Assembly (NCBI RefSeq): GCF_000003815.2
Contig: NC_049990.1
Location: 21,278,321-21,338,320, forward strand
From: Branchiostoma floridae
Taxonomy: Eukaryota; Chordata; Leptocardii; Amphioxiformes; Branchiostomatidae
Length of the DNA: 60,000 nucleotides
Direction of reading: 5' to 3'
In this document: one piece after another, positions 1 to 11,284 of the stretch
Numbering within the stretch: position 1 is the first letter of the stretch
Layout: each line of letters begins with the position of its first letter
Translations under genes and position numbers: made by a program
Notes under the pieces: generated by a model
What the model was told of the DNA's origin: nothing
Database searches by the model: none
What the model saw: the letters and a program-made list of their open reading frames with translations, nothing else

Positions 1-1610
1 CCCACACGTAATTTCCGGCCATATGGCATTTACCGACGGGGTGGTTTTTCGTTTTGACGACGCACCTCACCGTTAAACGCACCGCTGGTGGCGGCAATCT
101 GTTGATGGGCAAATACCACAGTTAAGGTGGCATCTCACTGCACTTGGGGCACCGGTGTGGCATTGCGGGGTTCGTTCACTGCGGCACTGTTGTGTTATTT
201 TCGCCGTTTTTTAAATCATAATTTAGATATTGTGTAATACGTAAACGTATGACTTAGAAGACAACAAAGTGCACAAAACGTAAGAAAATTCGTTTTTTCA
301 TCTCTGAAATTCGTTGAGTAATCTTTCCAACCCCACAGTGCCGCACCGGTGCCCTAAGTGCAGTGAGATACCGCCTTCAGACCTGTCCATATGTAAGCAT
401 GTTAAGATACACTAAAACAAGGCTTCATAATAAAATTACTAGCCCTGATTTCAATCTCGAAAATTCTTCTTCACCAGACAGAAAGTCACAAGGGTCTTCT
501 TTATAGCTAATCATTTAAAGAAACAGGAGGTTATTTAGCTGCGGCTGTGGCATTTGCCGACAGGGTGATTTTCGTTTGACGACGCCCATCACCGTTTCAC
601 GAACGACTGGGGCAGCTATCTATAGATGCGCAGATACCACAGATAGACCATAGGGGAAAATGTTAAATACACTAAGACAAGGCTTCGTGATAAAAGTGCT
701 AGCCCTATTTTCAATCTTGCAAATTCTTCTCCAACAGACACGGGTTTCTTTATAACTAACTATTCAAAGAAACAAGGGGTTATCCGGCTGCGGCTGTGGC
801 ATTTACCGAAGGGGCGATTTTCATTTGACGACGCACTTTGCCGTTTTATTCGCGGCTGGTGGCAGCTATCTACCGGGTATTGATGGACAGATAACACAGA
901 TAGACCTGTCCATAGGTAATCATATCAAAATACACTAAAACAAGGCTGCAGAGAGGTACTATCCCTAATTTCAATCTTGAAACTTCTTCTCTTACAGACA
1001 GAAAGTTTCAAGGGTCTTCTTTATACCCATTTAAGGGAGCAGTGTTTATCCAGCCAATAAAAGCTCGCTCTATGGAAGAAAAGAAAGAAAATAAAAATAC
1101 TTTTGACCCAAGTTTTATTTCTGCTGTATTCACCCACAGCTCAGATCAGTCCACCCACGGGACCCAATAACTCAAATTTGTCCCTACGCAAACGGGTGAA
1201 CAGAGCAAATTTTGACCAAAAGGGAAAGCTTCGACGCTACATGTTCCTTTTAACCCAACAAGTCTCCAGATTGAACCAAAATTATCAAGGAAAAGGAGGA
1301 TTTTAGGTGGCACTATTCCCATTTTGAACCCTCTACCGCGCCACTCAACTGTAATGTCAGCCCTGATGGACAGAGTTCGTGTCCGGAACTGCCCGATCAA
1401 CCGCGACACAGCCATCAAATTGCAGCCCGCACACGTCATAAAAACCCTTTTATGTGGACTTCTATATAGTCACGTAGGAGGAATATAGCTTCAGCAAAAA
1501 CATCCTCGTCACTTGTTCCTTAAAGGAACAGGGGGGTTATACAGCTGCGGCTGTGGCACTTACCGACGGGGTGGTTTTGTTTGACGACGCCCCTCACCAG
1601 TGAGCATAAG
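1..1610. repeat. Degenerate ~250-bp tandem repeat array
   Basis: A block with the core GGCATTTACCGACGGGG followed by a TTTGACGACGC stretch recurs near 24, 548, 799 and 1555. Each copy is followed by a second block around CCTGTCCATA and ACACTAAAACAAGGCTTC. Copies beginning at 529 and 779 are exactly 250 bp apart. The first copy is split by a MITE, and the fourth is partial and separated by about 400 bp of unrelated sequence (1060-1460). No coding potential is seen; the ORFs at 1103-1439 overlap on both strands and look like chance. Confidence 0.75.
122..377. mobile_element. MITE inside the first tandem-repeat copy
   Basis: Imperfect terminal inverted repeats of about 45 bp (left 122-170, right 330-377) share the core ATCTCACTGCACTT followed by GGGCACCGG. 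The interior is AT-rich and non-coding. The tandem copies near 640 and 890 read straight from CACAGATAGACC into TGTCCATA without this sequence, so they act as empty sites. The target duplication is too short or eroded to define, so the superfamily is not assigned. Confidence 0.72.
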
Positions 1611-2184
1611 ATAGCTAGTTTAATTCCAATTACCTAAATGAAATATTGAATAAAGAAAATAAGTTTTTTTTGTCCGTTACAATGATAAAACACAGTAATT
1701 TTAAAGTAGAACATAATTAGTACATGTCATTCTTGTATAGGACTGTTTAGCCATAGCCGAAGATCAATTTTACCATGGTCAACAGTACAATACTGACCGA
1801 ATGAGGCCATATATATTAATATTGCAAGTAGCTAGACGGAATGTATGTGCAGGTGCAAGACATCACCAAAACAACGATCCACACAGAGGGCAGATATATC
1901 GATTAAAACATCATTTCTAAGGTTATTGACCGAAGGAAAATTCCCCATCCCAAATAACTGCCTTCTAATGGAGATAGAATAGTGACAGTCGTTTCCCAGC
2001 TTATTGAATGTCATCTTTAATAGAGCCACTTTCAATCTTTCATCCTGACGAGCTTCATCTAACTCCTACGGGAAGCAATTTTGTTATCGGTAAAGCTATT
2101 ACCCGCCTCATTTGCGATGACGGCAGTTCGTCTAACCATGGTCTGTCGTGCCTCTGATGAGGTTTTGTACATGTCTATCAGAAA
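1611..2184. other. Gene-free, AT-rich spacer
   Basis: No ORF with protein character, RNA gene or clear repeat is seen here. Short frames occur on the minus strand at 1832-2035 and 2059-2241 but have no recognisable motif. Confidence 0.5.
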
Positions 2185-2625
2185 TAAGGCCATGTTGATT
2201 TGATTATATGGATGACATCCGCGCGCGGCCGTTTCCAACAAAAACCGTTTTCAAACATGAGGTAAATCATGCAAAGCAGCTGTGAAATTAGCAAATGTAT
2301 GACGTACTATGCAAATAAATGGATGCTAGTTTGTAGAATGCCAAAGTCGATTCCAGTGTCAAAGAAGATATGTAAGAACAAACATGAAGACTTGATTATG
2401 GAAAAGTTAAACTGCAATTTCTACCCAAAAATTTCGACTGGACAGCTCCAGTCTTTGTCAAGGAATGACTTCTACCAACACAGATGAACTTTCAAGTGAA
2501 GACTCTATCATTTAGTATACCATTCTCAGTCATTTGACTCTGTTTTGCCTTTTTTTCGCACGCTCGCATCAGTTTTAGGGTTTCCCAGTAGATGTTATTC
2601 ATACAATCAAGTCGACATGGCCTAA
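2185..2625. mobile_element. TIR element, GGCCATGTTGATTTGATT family, copy 1
   Basis: The left end TAAGGCCATGTTGATTTGAT plus ATATGGATGACATCC is matched in inverse at 2580-2625 (GTTATTCATACAATCAAGTCGACATGGCCTAA, imperfect). The same ends bound a longer copy at 33754-34630, and both copies carry CGCTCGCATCAGTTTT just inside the right end. No transposase is seen, so this is a non-autonomous DNA transposon. Confidence 0.6.
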
Positions 2626-4426
2626 CTAGAGTCGCGGGAAAAACATGAAGATTGATGACGTTATCCGTGCAGTTATCTCATCGGGTGGCCATGCAGCTAT
2701 TGACTGTATTATACATTATACTTTGGCCAGTTTCAAATCCAATCTGTCTAACAAGTAAGATCGTGCTGTTTTAGACGGGTTAGAATGACACCCTGCTGAC
2801 AAGGTGCCAGGTATACAATGGGTTATCGATTCAAACCAGGGCGGTAGAAGACGTGGCCACATTCTTGTACCCAGTGAGGTTATATATGATAAACCTGACC
2901 GCCGACAACAACCATTTCCGTCACAAGACATATACCGTTTGTACAACACAGCCACATCATCTCCATGGATGCGATACGTTAGTGGTACGTTGCCGTCTGA
3001 CGCCTACGACGTACCGGCAACGTACAGTGAACAGACATATGACGGTGCAGCAACAGGCGTCAACGAACACCAATACTTTGGTTGAAATGTGGTGATGTTA
3101 TTTTTAAAAGTAAATAAAAAAAGTGGCAAACTGAAATACCATCACCTTGCCGTCAACGTACCGTAGTCCAGTGATGAGATTTGAGTCCGCTTTGCTGAAT
3201 GTTTCTCGGTGAAGGTAATTATTCTTGCACAGTTGTTGACTCTGAGTATAGAACCTTTGTTCTCTTTGCATCTGGTATGTTATGTGTCCGTAGAGTGGCA
3301 GAATGTAAGCGGGAAAATGATTGCAAAGGTCAGACTTGTCGGTGAAGCAGGAAGTAGTGTTCAGAGGTGGAAGAACATGTCGGTAATCAGAAATGCCAGT
3401 GCAGTTCATGATAGAAGAGGCTACCTATTCACGGGGAGGTATTGTCTTTTACCTGTCTGTATTTTTGCAATTACTACATTTTTTCATACGCCTAGTCACG
3501 TCCAACATAGAGTGATCAATGGATACGCGTATCAAATGTTAACCCAAAACGTATTTGCATAATCTAGTACGAATTTCAATCAAACAAAGGCATACGAGAA
3601 ACTCTTGATATTTGCATTTTTTGTGAGATCTTCTAACAGTTGTCCTACTTTTGGATCAGTTGAAAAGTTACTGCCTTTAAAGAAGTAATTACGATGCTCT
3701 GTTGGGAGAAAGATAGCCGCAATCACTTCTCAATAGCCACGGTCGGTGGACTCCAGACAGCAGCTCTGTTTCACATACTTCATGCTTGCCAACCGTGTCA
3801 GGAACTACGAAAGTTCGTACCCATGAAATTACACCTTTTCTGGAGCCTTATGAACCTATCTATTACATCTAAACGGCTGCTGGGTGGCTCTTTCAATTGA
3901 GCGCTGGCACGAAGTGTCTAACGTCGTATCGAAGACTGTTATGCAAAAGATTGAAACTGTATTTCATGGTCAGTCACGGCAAATTCAGCACTAAGAGGAG
4001 GATCTCAGGCTAACAACATCATTTCTTGTATAATTACAAAGACGATGGTCAAGACAACATTATAAATATCGTCACTATGTACCATTCCAAGCCGAGATGG
4101 CAAACATTCAGTCGTTCGTTATTATCATTGCTACAAAAATCCTAAGACTTGTAAAGCCAGGGTAGACTAGATTCACAAAGGAAGTGAATTGTGAAGTTAT
4201 CGATCTTTTTTTGCCAAACTTTGTTTTAAGCCCTACTTTTCCTGAACACATGATGGCTGTCTGTGACCAGGGCTTCATTGGGGTTTGGACGCGAACATAA
4301 CCGGACAATAGTAACGGAGTACGAGGCCGTAAAACCCCTTTGTAATTGCCTGTAAACTTATCGTAGTATTTCTGGAGAATTCTATTCAATTCTATTCAAT
4401 TTTACCTTGATATTCAGCACCCACTT
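2626..4426. other. Gene-free stretch with a doubtful ORF pair
   Basis: Overlapping frames at 2716-2955 (-), 2804-3085 (+) and 2853-3095 (+) are open but show no domain I recognise, and upstream splice or start context is absent. The block 2755-3085 may be a repeat fragment. Frames at 3104-3409 (-) and 3209-3562 (+) overlap on opposite strands and look like chance. Confidence 0.4.
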
Positions 4427-4625
4427 GTGAAGGAATATGTTCGCGGTGGTTCGCGGTTTTCGCGGTGACCACTTCACCGCGAATTTAAAACCACCGCGAA
4501 CATTTTTCTATCATGATATTAGATTGCAGTCTATGGTGTTACCGCGAACTTAAATCCACCGCGAAAAGTCCTTTTTCCCGCTACCGCGAAATTAAATCCC
4601 CGGGAACTTAAATACATTTACAGTA
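4427..4625 (-). mobile_element. CGCGGT-rich MITE, copy 1 (inverted)
   Basis: This is the reverse-orientation relative of the elements at 11073-11284 and 17792-18004. It contains the mirrored GTTCGCGGT / ACCGCGAAC blocks and ends in ATACATTTACAG followed by TA. The left terminus is eroded compared with the other copies. It is non-coding and non-autonomous. Confidence 0.75.
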
Positions 4626-5176
4626 CGTGATCTACGTATTCTCATGACTCTCAGTTTACCGCATTGCAGTTAAATTGCCGTCGTTAATCACTGTAGTACG
4701 CACATGCAGTAATATAACCTGTGATCGTGTTTGGAGAATACTTAGGATCGCCTCACATTGAATACGCAGTCGGGGGTAATTGTCCGACCTTTGGGTAAGA
4801 CGTGACCAGACACACACTGCTGCTTGGCCGTTGATAAAACGTTTGGTGGAGTTTGATTTGACCGGGAATAACCTCTTTGTTCGTGTATCAGTGCACCAAG
4901 TGGAATGTGTGTATGCGTGTGCAGCGGTAAAAGGCTGAAGTAGTATGAAGTAGAAGAACTTTATTGCACAACACACAAGTACAAGAAACAAAGCAAGGCA
5001 TCTACATAACTACAGCTCTATAGCTTAACTTATCTAGCTCATACAGGGGTTGTTGTACAGTATGGGATAAGATTTTTACAACCAATGGGGGCTCTTATAC
5101 AATCATTGGAGAAATTTCTAACGTAGATAACGGCCATAGTGAACATCAATACGACAGAATTGCCTTTATGAGGCCA
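4626..5176. other. Gene-free spacer
   Basis: No convincing gene or repeat boundary is visible. A 111-codon minus frame at 4656-4991 has no recognisable motif. Confidence 0.4.
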
Positions 5177-5178
5177 TA

Positions 5179-5751
5179 CGAGGGGCGGTCAATAAGTAAT
5201 GCCCCTGACCCATTTTCCATAGAGGAGATTAATGAAACTTGGCACAGTTATCAGTCTTTCTCTTCATAGGAACCACCCAGAGTTATGCATTTCTCCCATT
5301 GTTTGATGCAGCTCTGGACACCGTTTTTGTAGGACACCGCAGGTTGGTCCTCCAACAGATGCCTCATCAATGGCAGAAGAGGGACGACCAGGTCTGGGAG
5401 CTGTTTCCACAGACTTCCGGCCATGTTTGAATTCAGGATGCCAGCGTTTTACAAGGTCATATGATGGGGAATCATCACCATAAGTTTTTTTCATTTCATC
5501 AAAAGTCTTTGGTGTGCGTCCTTTCAAATACAAAACCGGATCAATGCGCGACACTCAACTGGTTCCATTTCACACCTGGTCCATTTCGCACCTGACTCAG
5601 TTCAAACACCAGTAAATAAAAAAACACAATTAGTTCAGAGCTGTTTTTTGCAACATAACCTATAAAGATATGAATCATTACACATACAAAATTTCATCTA
5701 GATCAGACTACTGGAAGTGGGTCAGGGGCATTACTTATTGACCGCCCCTCG
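5179..5751 (-). mobile_element. Internally deleted mariner element
   Basis: Near-perfect TIRs of about 33 bp start CGAGGGGCGGTCAATAAGTA and end in the inverse. The element is flanked by TA at 5177-5178 and 5752-5753, as expected for Tc1/mariner. It is 573 bp, against roughly 1.3 kb for intact mariners, and keeps only the transposase ends (see the pseudogene inside). It cannot encode its own mobilisation. Confidence 0.88.
5251..5554 (-). pseudogene. Mariner transposase remnant, catalytic core deleted
   Basis: Reading from 5554 downward, the frame carries the mariner N-terminal DNA-binding region: KGRTPKTFDEMKKTYGDDSP, then YDLVKRWHPEFKHGR and APRPGRPSSAIDE. About 5345 the reading switches to another frame with the typical mariner C-terminus (DQPAVSYKNGVQSC, then QWEKCITLGGSYEEKD) ending in TGA at 5251-5253. 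The region that should hold the DD(34)D catalytic residues is missing. The N- and C-terminal parts are in different frames, so the deletion also shifted the frame. The identification rests on the motif order and on the TIR/TA context. Confidence 0.85.
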
Positions 5752-5908
5752 TAGATGTTTGTGGTGTACTGCCTTACGACGAGTAGGTACACGCTTCCGA
5801 AAACAGGAATCGAAAATCTGTGTAATTTTTCTGTAAAACCAGACCATTAACGCCATTGTCCAATCTTTCCCTTTCTTTAGGTCTTAGGTGTAACATGTTT
5901 TCTCTTAG

Positions 5909-6310
5909 CCTGGACACCATACCCCAAGCTCAAAAATATCTTTCGTGTTGGGGTCTGGCAGGATGGCTGTAGAAATGTTCTCGAAGGCCCTTGATCAGAG
6001 GGAGGAGAACCTAGGATTGATGACCACCCTCACCCCAGGTAGCCAGCTACAACACACCACAGTTTGTCAGCAGGCTATCACATTAGCGAATCAGGTACTT
6101 GGTGGTCACTGTTATGGATTCAAAAAATACAGTTGGGGTCTTTAACCAATCATGGTAGGGGTGTAATTACCTCCTGCTGATCCTCCTGCTGTTCTATTGG
6201 TGGAGTTTTTTGCCCACTATAAGGGGCAAAATTGAGAAGCCGGCCTATGTCATCCGGCCAGACCCCTGCACGATAGATACTTTAGATCGGGCTGGGGTTT
6301 GGTAACCAGG
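5909..6310. mobile_element. Putative TIR element, CCTGGnnACCAnACCCCA ends
   Basis: The left end CCTGGACACCATACCCCA is matched in inverse at the right end (TGGGGTTTGGTAACCAGG, 6293-6310). The 66-codon frame inside (5945-6145) has no recognised domain. The TIRs are imperfect and the target duplication is not clear, so the boundaries are tentative. Confidence 0.4.
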
Positions 6311-7020
6311 TTTTCTCTGGGCCCTCTTGATAATTAACTTTACTTTTATAAGTTGAATGAGCAACCAATCCGTTCGACGATAGATGAAACAGATGACTAG
6401 ATTAAAGGAAAAGCTTTTCTAAGAACAAATTGTTCACCATGAAGACTGAGCTGGCGTAAATGGGCTCGGATACTCGCCGGATTTGACACTAGCCATGCCC
6501 GTGGAGAAGGCGATTTACACGACTTTCCTCACTTTGACACCCAAAATTGGCATCTGACTTCGTTTGGGGAGGTGAAAGGCAGTTGGAGGAGAGGGATGGG
6601 CTCCGCCTTCCTATACCGTGCCTTAAGCAAAGGGCACAACCCGACGTGCGCATGCGTGCAATTTGTCCGCACGTTTTGTTGGGAGGCCACGTCCGCCACG
6701 TATTTCTGAAAACGTTCAGGCTGTACAGGGTAGGCGCGTCGCCCGTACTGGCACGTACGAGTGCGAATTCGCAGCCCGATGGCGCACAACGTTTTGCCTG
6801 CACGTCTGCGTGTCTGCGTGCTCCAAAATCCGTCGGATTCCCTACGAGTTCGTACGGAGGCGGTACTTACCACTTACGGATCCCCAAAGAATGCTCACGT
6901 TTTGGCACGTACGGCTGGTTGTGCCCTTAGCTTTAGACCCAGTAGATATAACAACCAACAGGTCTTTGTAAAATGGCTATGGGACTGCCTTCACTTTAAC
7001 CTACCTTTACAACACTGAGA
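6311..7020. other. GC-rich patch with overlapping frames, no supported gene
   Basis: Between about 6480 and 6900 base composition rises and four long frames are open on both strands. They overlap heavily, share no recognisable domain and lack splice context. ACGTACG and CGTGCG words recur, and a patch of similar texture lies at 14570-14770. This is more likely an old repeat than a gene. Confidence 0.4.
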
Positions 7021-7370
7021 ATGAAATACGAGAATGCTGAGATCTGTCCTAAACATCTCATGGAGACAAAGGATGTCATTACAAGAATGTACCGCATATA
7101 GCCGAAACTATTCGGCAAAGGAGACTGCGTTATGCAGGTCATTGCTGGAGGAAAAGGGATGAGGTAGTACACAAAGTAGTACTGTTACTATGGAATCCGA
7201 ATCACGGAAATAGAGGAAGGGGAAGACCGCGGAAGTCATACATTATTAAGATAAAGCAGCTTGCTGAAGACAGCGGTTTGGACCTGCAGCAACTTCCGGC
7301 AGCGATGGACGACAAAGAGGGGTGGAGGAAACTAGTAATGCGGAGACTCCGAGCGAGCTCGTCGGAGTGA
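7021..7370 (+). pseudogene. Non-LTR retrotransposon ORF2 C-terminal fragment
   Basis: In frame from 7086 to the TGA at 7368-7370 the translation reads ETIRQRRLRYAGHCWRKRDE, then GNRGRGRPRKSYI, LAEDSGLDLQQLPAAM and KEGWRKLVM. This R-Q-R-R-L-x-x-A-G-H...RGRP...D...W order is characteristic of the tail of LINE reverse transcriptase ORFs. Upstream, TRMLRSVLNISW is read in another frame, so at least one frameshift separates the pieces. The copy is 5' truncated. Confidence 0.8.
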
Positions 7371-7929
7371 GTGAGTGATAAAACTGAGCTGAAGATTTCC
7401 CCCAATTCACTAAGCATAACGTTTTCCCTCGGATATCCTGAAGTGAGAGAAATAATGTACTTCTTGATATGAAAAATCACTTGTTATAATTTGTCTGATT
7501 GGTCCGAGGACACGAGGCCATGTGCCAAATTTGTCAAGGTAGCCAGTTGCCAATATTCTTCCCCGGGAGGTTGCGATGTTTATTAGTCCAGTGCCATGTA
7601 GACACATACGTCTTTGTGATATAATTCAGCGTGCTCTGTCTTTTCATTCTTGGGAGACATAAATTACATTATGTGCCAACTTGTCTGTGTGGTTCACGCA
7701 TACACAAGACTCCGGGGTTATATGGTCAGGGTAGCCAAGGGCGAGCATTGGACAGGACGTTCCATCTTGATTTAGATGTTTCCCCCCGAAAGAGGAGACA
7801 CATTGTTTTTGCTGGTGTGTTCCTTTTCTTTATCCTTCTTCTGTCATTAGCCAATCAGAGGTTGGGTTGGATTTCAGCTGTAGGTGTAAATATGAGCAAC
7901 TTGTCTATAGGGTGAGCCTAATATAGTTA
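7371..7929. other. Gene-free spacer
   Basis: No recognised gene. Frames at 7202-7607 (-) and 7631-7915 (+) show no domain. Confidence 0.4.
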
Positions 7930-8102
7930 CAGTAGAAGCCGTTTGATTGCGCACCACATTTGCCAGTTTATTTCGTGCAATTATCCGAATGGTACAACAA
8001 AGCGAAGGTATCCAGCTGGGCCGCACCAGTTTGGGATTTGGGATCCCGTGCAATTAACAGAAGTGTGCGATAATCCGTTGTGCAGTTAACTGGTTTCTAC
8101 TG
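7930..8102. mobile_element. Pogo-like MITE, copy 1
   Basis: The element starts CAGTAGAAGCCGTTTGATTG and ends with the inverse AACTGGTTTCTACTG, flanked by TA on both sides (7928-7929, 8103-8104). CAGT termini with TA duplication fit the pogo/Tigger type. A second copy lies at 41446-41622 in the opposite orientation. Both share the internal words AATTGCACGAAAT and CAAATG(T)GG. Non-coding. Confidence 0.75.
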
Positions 8103-9316
8103 TATATATTGTGTGCGATTAGCTTCACGGGGGAGATAGTCTGCATTTTCGCGAAAATGTTACCTTTCGTTTTTAGCTAATGACAGAAACATCGGATTGA
8201 AATTCTGTGTGTACTTGACTTCTGGCGCTTAAGATAAGATATATTTTCATCATTGTTTGAAAGCTTGCCAAAAAGTCGCTTCCTGTATAATCTCATTATT
8301 TGTCACAGCTTGGTACTGTACATACATCATACAGTACGGTCATTATCATGCATGGAAACTTTTCGACTTTGATCGCAGGTTCTGCCGTACTTCTGAGTTT
8401 GATTATCGGAGTGCTGTTTGACATGCGTTTAGCATTTTGATGAAAAGAGAGCTAAAGTTAGATTAAACATGCCCGATTCATCAATCTTAAATGAAGGGAA
8501 TCCGGAATCAAAGCAATGTGCTCCACTCCAATTTGGTGCTAGCTTGTTAAGTATAAACTTAAAAGGTACTTTTTACTTGTACTTTAGAAAATTGGTATCC
8601 ATGCTTTGAGTGAAGGGTTCAAGCTGTTATCAAGGCTTTTAATTTGAGCTCTATGTAAAGATGGCCCGGAATAGGATAAGGAAAATGACAGAAAGGGAGA
8701 TGAAAGATCTTTTGGGGGAGGGGGTGCACTTGATAACAGATGCGGCAATGCACAGAGCCTTCGATGGAGTTGTTCAGTTTTACAAATGAAGTTGATCGAT
8801 ATTGCGACGTGTTTCATTCGTTCAACCCACTTGTGCTTGTAATTCAGGGTGCATGTGCTAGCGCCAAAGATGTGACGAACCCTGTCATTGTGTCTATGTA
8901 CGTATTTTTCATCAGCCACATGATTAAAGTAGCCTCTACCAGGCTCCGCGGATCGCTGGTCAAATAGTAGAAATTGGGCAAATAGAGTTAACAATAGTGG
9001 GTCGGCCATAGGAGTCTGTTTGCAATCCGTGGACTTCTCTAGCGTAATATTGTTGACAGTCTATTTGTCCAAAAATAATTTTATCGGGTTGGTAGGCCAT
9101 AGGACATAGGAATTTGCTTTTACACATTACCCAGTTATTCTCCAGTTGCAACCTCTGGGGAAGATGTCTGACAGACATCGAAACGTCAGCAGGCGAGAAT
9201 ATAACCGGTTGTGTAAAAAGAAGACTCCTATGTTCTATTTGTCCAACTCTTTCACTCTCACGTTATTTTACCAGGAACGTACAACTCAGGTCAGACTAGA
9301 CCTGCTTTTCAGGTAA
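8103..9316. other. Gene-free stretch with possible retroelement relic
   Basis: No cellular gene is seen. At 9130-9230 the segment GGGGAAGATGTCTGACAGAC, continuing into GAAACGTCAGC, resembles sequence found near 3' ends of Penelope-like or related retroelements; this is a weak call. The block 8935-8985 resembles part of the foldback element at 35449-35762 (GCCTCTACYAGGC, GTAGAAATTGG). The 141-codon minus frame at 8584-9009 has low-complexity sequence and no domain. Confidence 0.35.
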
Positions 9317-9700
9317 TCCTGGGCTAAATGTTCTAGATACGCTATTTTACGTAATGAGCTATTCACATTTCGCGAATACAGTACAGCAGATTTCAAGAGA
9401 CTCGATGCTACAGACAGATTTGTATATATCTTTAGATATCACAACTCGCATAATGCAAAGATAGGCAAATATATCAAAGACTGCTTTGCTATTAGAAAGA
9501 ATAATGAAACTCATAATTAGCCCAACTCGATTGTAACACTATATCAAAGACTTGTGTTAGCCCTTCTTATCATGTTAATTAGGACGTTAAGTCTTATTCT
9601 ATACACCTATTTTGTACTTCGTGTAATAGTTGTTGCCATACATTGTACCATGTACAAATGTCGTGCAATAAAGTTCTCTCTCTATAAAAACAACACAATA
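9317..9700 (+). pseudogene. LINE 3' fragment with C-terminal codons and 3' UTR
   Basis: In frame 9317-9520 the translation reads RYAILRNELFTF, then FKRLDATDRFVYIFRY and KYIKDCFAIRK before a TAG. The pattern matches the last residues of the larger LINE at 18.6-24.7 kb (TDKFIFLMRF ... YIFTITKK). A CAATAAA word near 9667 sits in the presumed 3' UTR. The fragment is 5' truncated and from a different family than the 18.6-kb copy. Confidence 0.6.
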
Positions 9701-10589
9701 ACAATAAATGCATATTTCAATAACAACATAGCTGTAAAAATAAAGGTGTGATTAGTATGAACCGGACTCCCATGCAGGTGAAAAATTGCAAACAGAGCAA
9801 CCACTCTCGTGCAGTTGCGGACTTCACAGATTTGAATTGCACTTACGCATACGTTCACTTGGAACTGGGGATCTTAGAAAGAGCGGAAGAAGCTTTCTTT
9901 GGGCGCCTCTTGGGCACTCCATCTGAAGATATTCTACATCCGTTGTTAATCAATTGATGTGCATTTTCACAATTACAGCAAGGAGGTTAAAGCCTTGTTG
10001 ATTACAGACGTCCATGGCAAGGGAGACGATGCTTTAATGAGGCTTTCAACAGGCGAATGTTGATTTTTGAAAATGAAAATTAATTTATAAAGGAAACAGC
10101 CTTGAAGATTGTCAATTCATCGCCAATAGAACAACTTTACCACATCCATGCCTTAAAACACAAATGGTGACAATGACTAAGCATTTTTAGGTAGCAAATC
10201 TCTTCGCTGCTTTACGCTTCCTTATGATTGAGGATTATACTGTGGCAAAAATCATGATGGCACATCTATTTCTGTCCAGGATTAATTTCTACTTTTGTTC
10301 TGCGATTGAACACTAAATGCTTCTGGCGCCGCAATGAAAGAAAGGGTCACATAACCGCTCGCTGTGGTTGCAACCGCGGTAATAATAGTAACATTATTAA
10401 TTGTTTCTGTTGGAGTTTTATCCGTCTCCTGACAGCTTTAGAAATACATGTCATATTTCATGTCTCTACAACGGCGCCTGTTGGCATTCTTAGCTGCCTG
10501 AATCTATACATCTGGTCATAAAGTACAGAAACTTGTTGAAAACTTTGTGTTTATAAGTGACCGAAGTGTGTGTGCCTGAATATCTCACC
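9701..10589. other. Gene-free AT-rich spacer
   Basis: I see no gene or clear repeat. Short frames at 9748-9957 and 10306-10521 have no recognised motif. Confidence 0.4.
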
Positions 10590-10690
10590 TCACCTCACCG
10601 GCCCCATAGCCTCATCGGCCGTAGGGGCAGCAACGCCATCAACGCAAGTTTTCCATCTCCTTCTATCTTCAGCCAGGGTTTCTAGCTTTC
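10590..10690 (-). pseudogene. LINE ORF C-terminus, 'DRRRWKTCVDGVA' family, copy 1
   Basis: Reading down from 10685, the frame gives LETLAEDRRRWKTCVDGVAA and then PTADEAMGPVR before TGA (10590-10592). The D-R-x-x-W core close to a stop is typical of the end of LINE ORF2 proteins. A second copy, ending in the same GPVR-stop, lies at 45319-45384. Upstream on its strand the frame is cut by the 3' end of another LINE at 10691. Confidence 0.65.
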
Positions 10691-11068
10691 AAAGGCTTTA
10701 ATGAATGTAAACCTTTATTGTACATTTTTGCCCAACAGAGCTAAGCACAGGTCACAACAGAAACAGAAAGCATATACTAGTATCATAGACCTAGTCTAAC
10801 ATAGAAGTTCGGCTTCTTCTCGTTTCTTGGTAATGGTGAAAATGTAGGTTTGTATTGGTGTAGTAAGTCGGTTTGTCAAAACGCAATAGGAATATAAATT
10901 TGTCAGTGCTACTCATATGTCTCAAGTGAGGAAATCTACTTTCTATATATAGCTAAATAGAGTATTTCTATCGTTAACATACATAGTGCAATCATTATTG
11001 AAGTGCACTTCATCTTCTACTGTGTTTGAGGTACAAAACTGACAGACCGTTTGTTCTATGGGGATGTC
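10691..11068 (-). mobile_element. 5'-truncated copy of the 18.6-kb LINE family
   Basis: The reverse complement matches the end of the plus-strand LINE: GTAGAAGATGAAGTGCACTT, then ATGAGTAGCACTGACAA, AAGAAACGAGAAGAAGCCGA and the terminal GTACAATAAAGGT with an ATTCATT-type tail. It lacks the ~0.9 kb found after GCCGAACTT in the other copy, which shows that block is an insertion there. Coding frame is degraded. Confidence 0.8.
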
Positions 11069-11072
11069 AAAG

Positions 11073-11284
11073 TACTGTAAATGCATTTAAGTTCGCGGGG
11101 ATTTAATTTCGCGGTAGCGGGAAAAGGGACTTTTCGCTGTGGATTTAATTTCGCGGTTACACCATACGCTGCAGCCTAATACCACAATAGAAAAAAATTC
11201 GCGGTGGATTTCAGTTCGCGGTGAAGCGGTCACCGCGAAAACCGCGAATATTAATCCACTGCGAACATTTCTGCATTTACAGTA
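11073..11284 (+). mobile_element. CGCGGT-rich MITE, copy 2
   Basis: Ends are CTGTAAATGCA and TGCATTTACAG, flanked by TA at 11073-11074 and 11283-11284. Inside are paired GTTCGCGGGG / TTCGCGGTAGCGG and CCGCGAAAACCGCGAA blocks that could fold back. The TA duplication suggests a Tc1/mariner-mobilised MITE. It abuts the truncated LINE at 10691-11068. Confidence 0.82.

Noticed and set aside
2804-3095. Possible transposase or exon (93 and 80 codons)
   Set aside because: Two plus frames and one minus frame are open over the same bases. I compared them mentally with piggyBac-type cores and found no catalytic motif.
6489-7018. Cluster of 85-127 codon ORFs on both strands
   Set aside because: They overlap each other in four frames in a GC-rich patch, with no shared domain, splice sites or start context.
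8584-9009. 141-codon minus ORF
   Set aside because: Composition is low-complexity (Pro/Ser runs) and part overlaps a repeat related to the foldback element at 35449. No domain.
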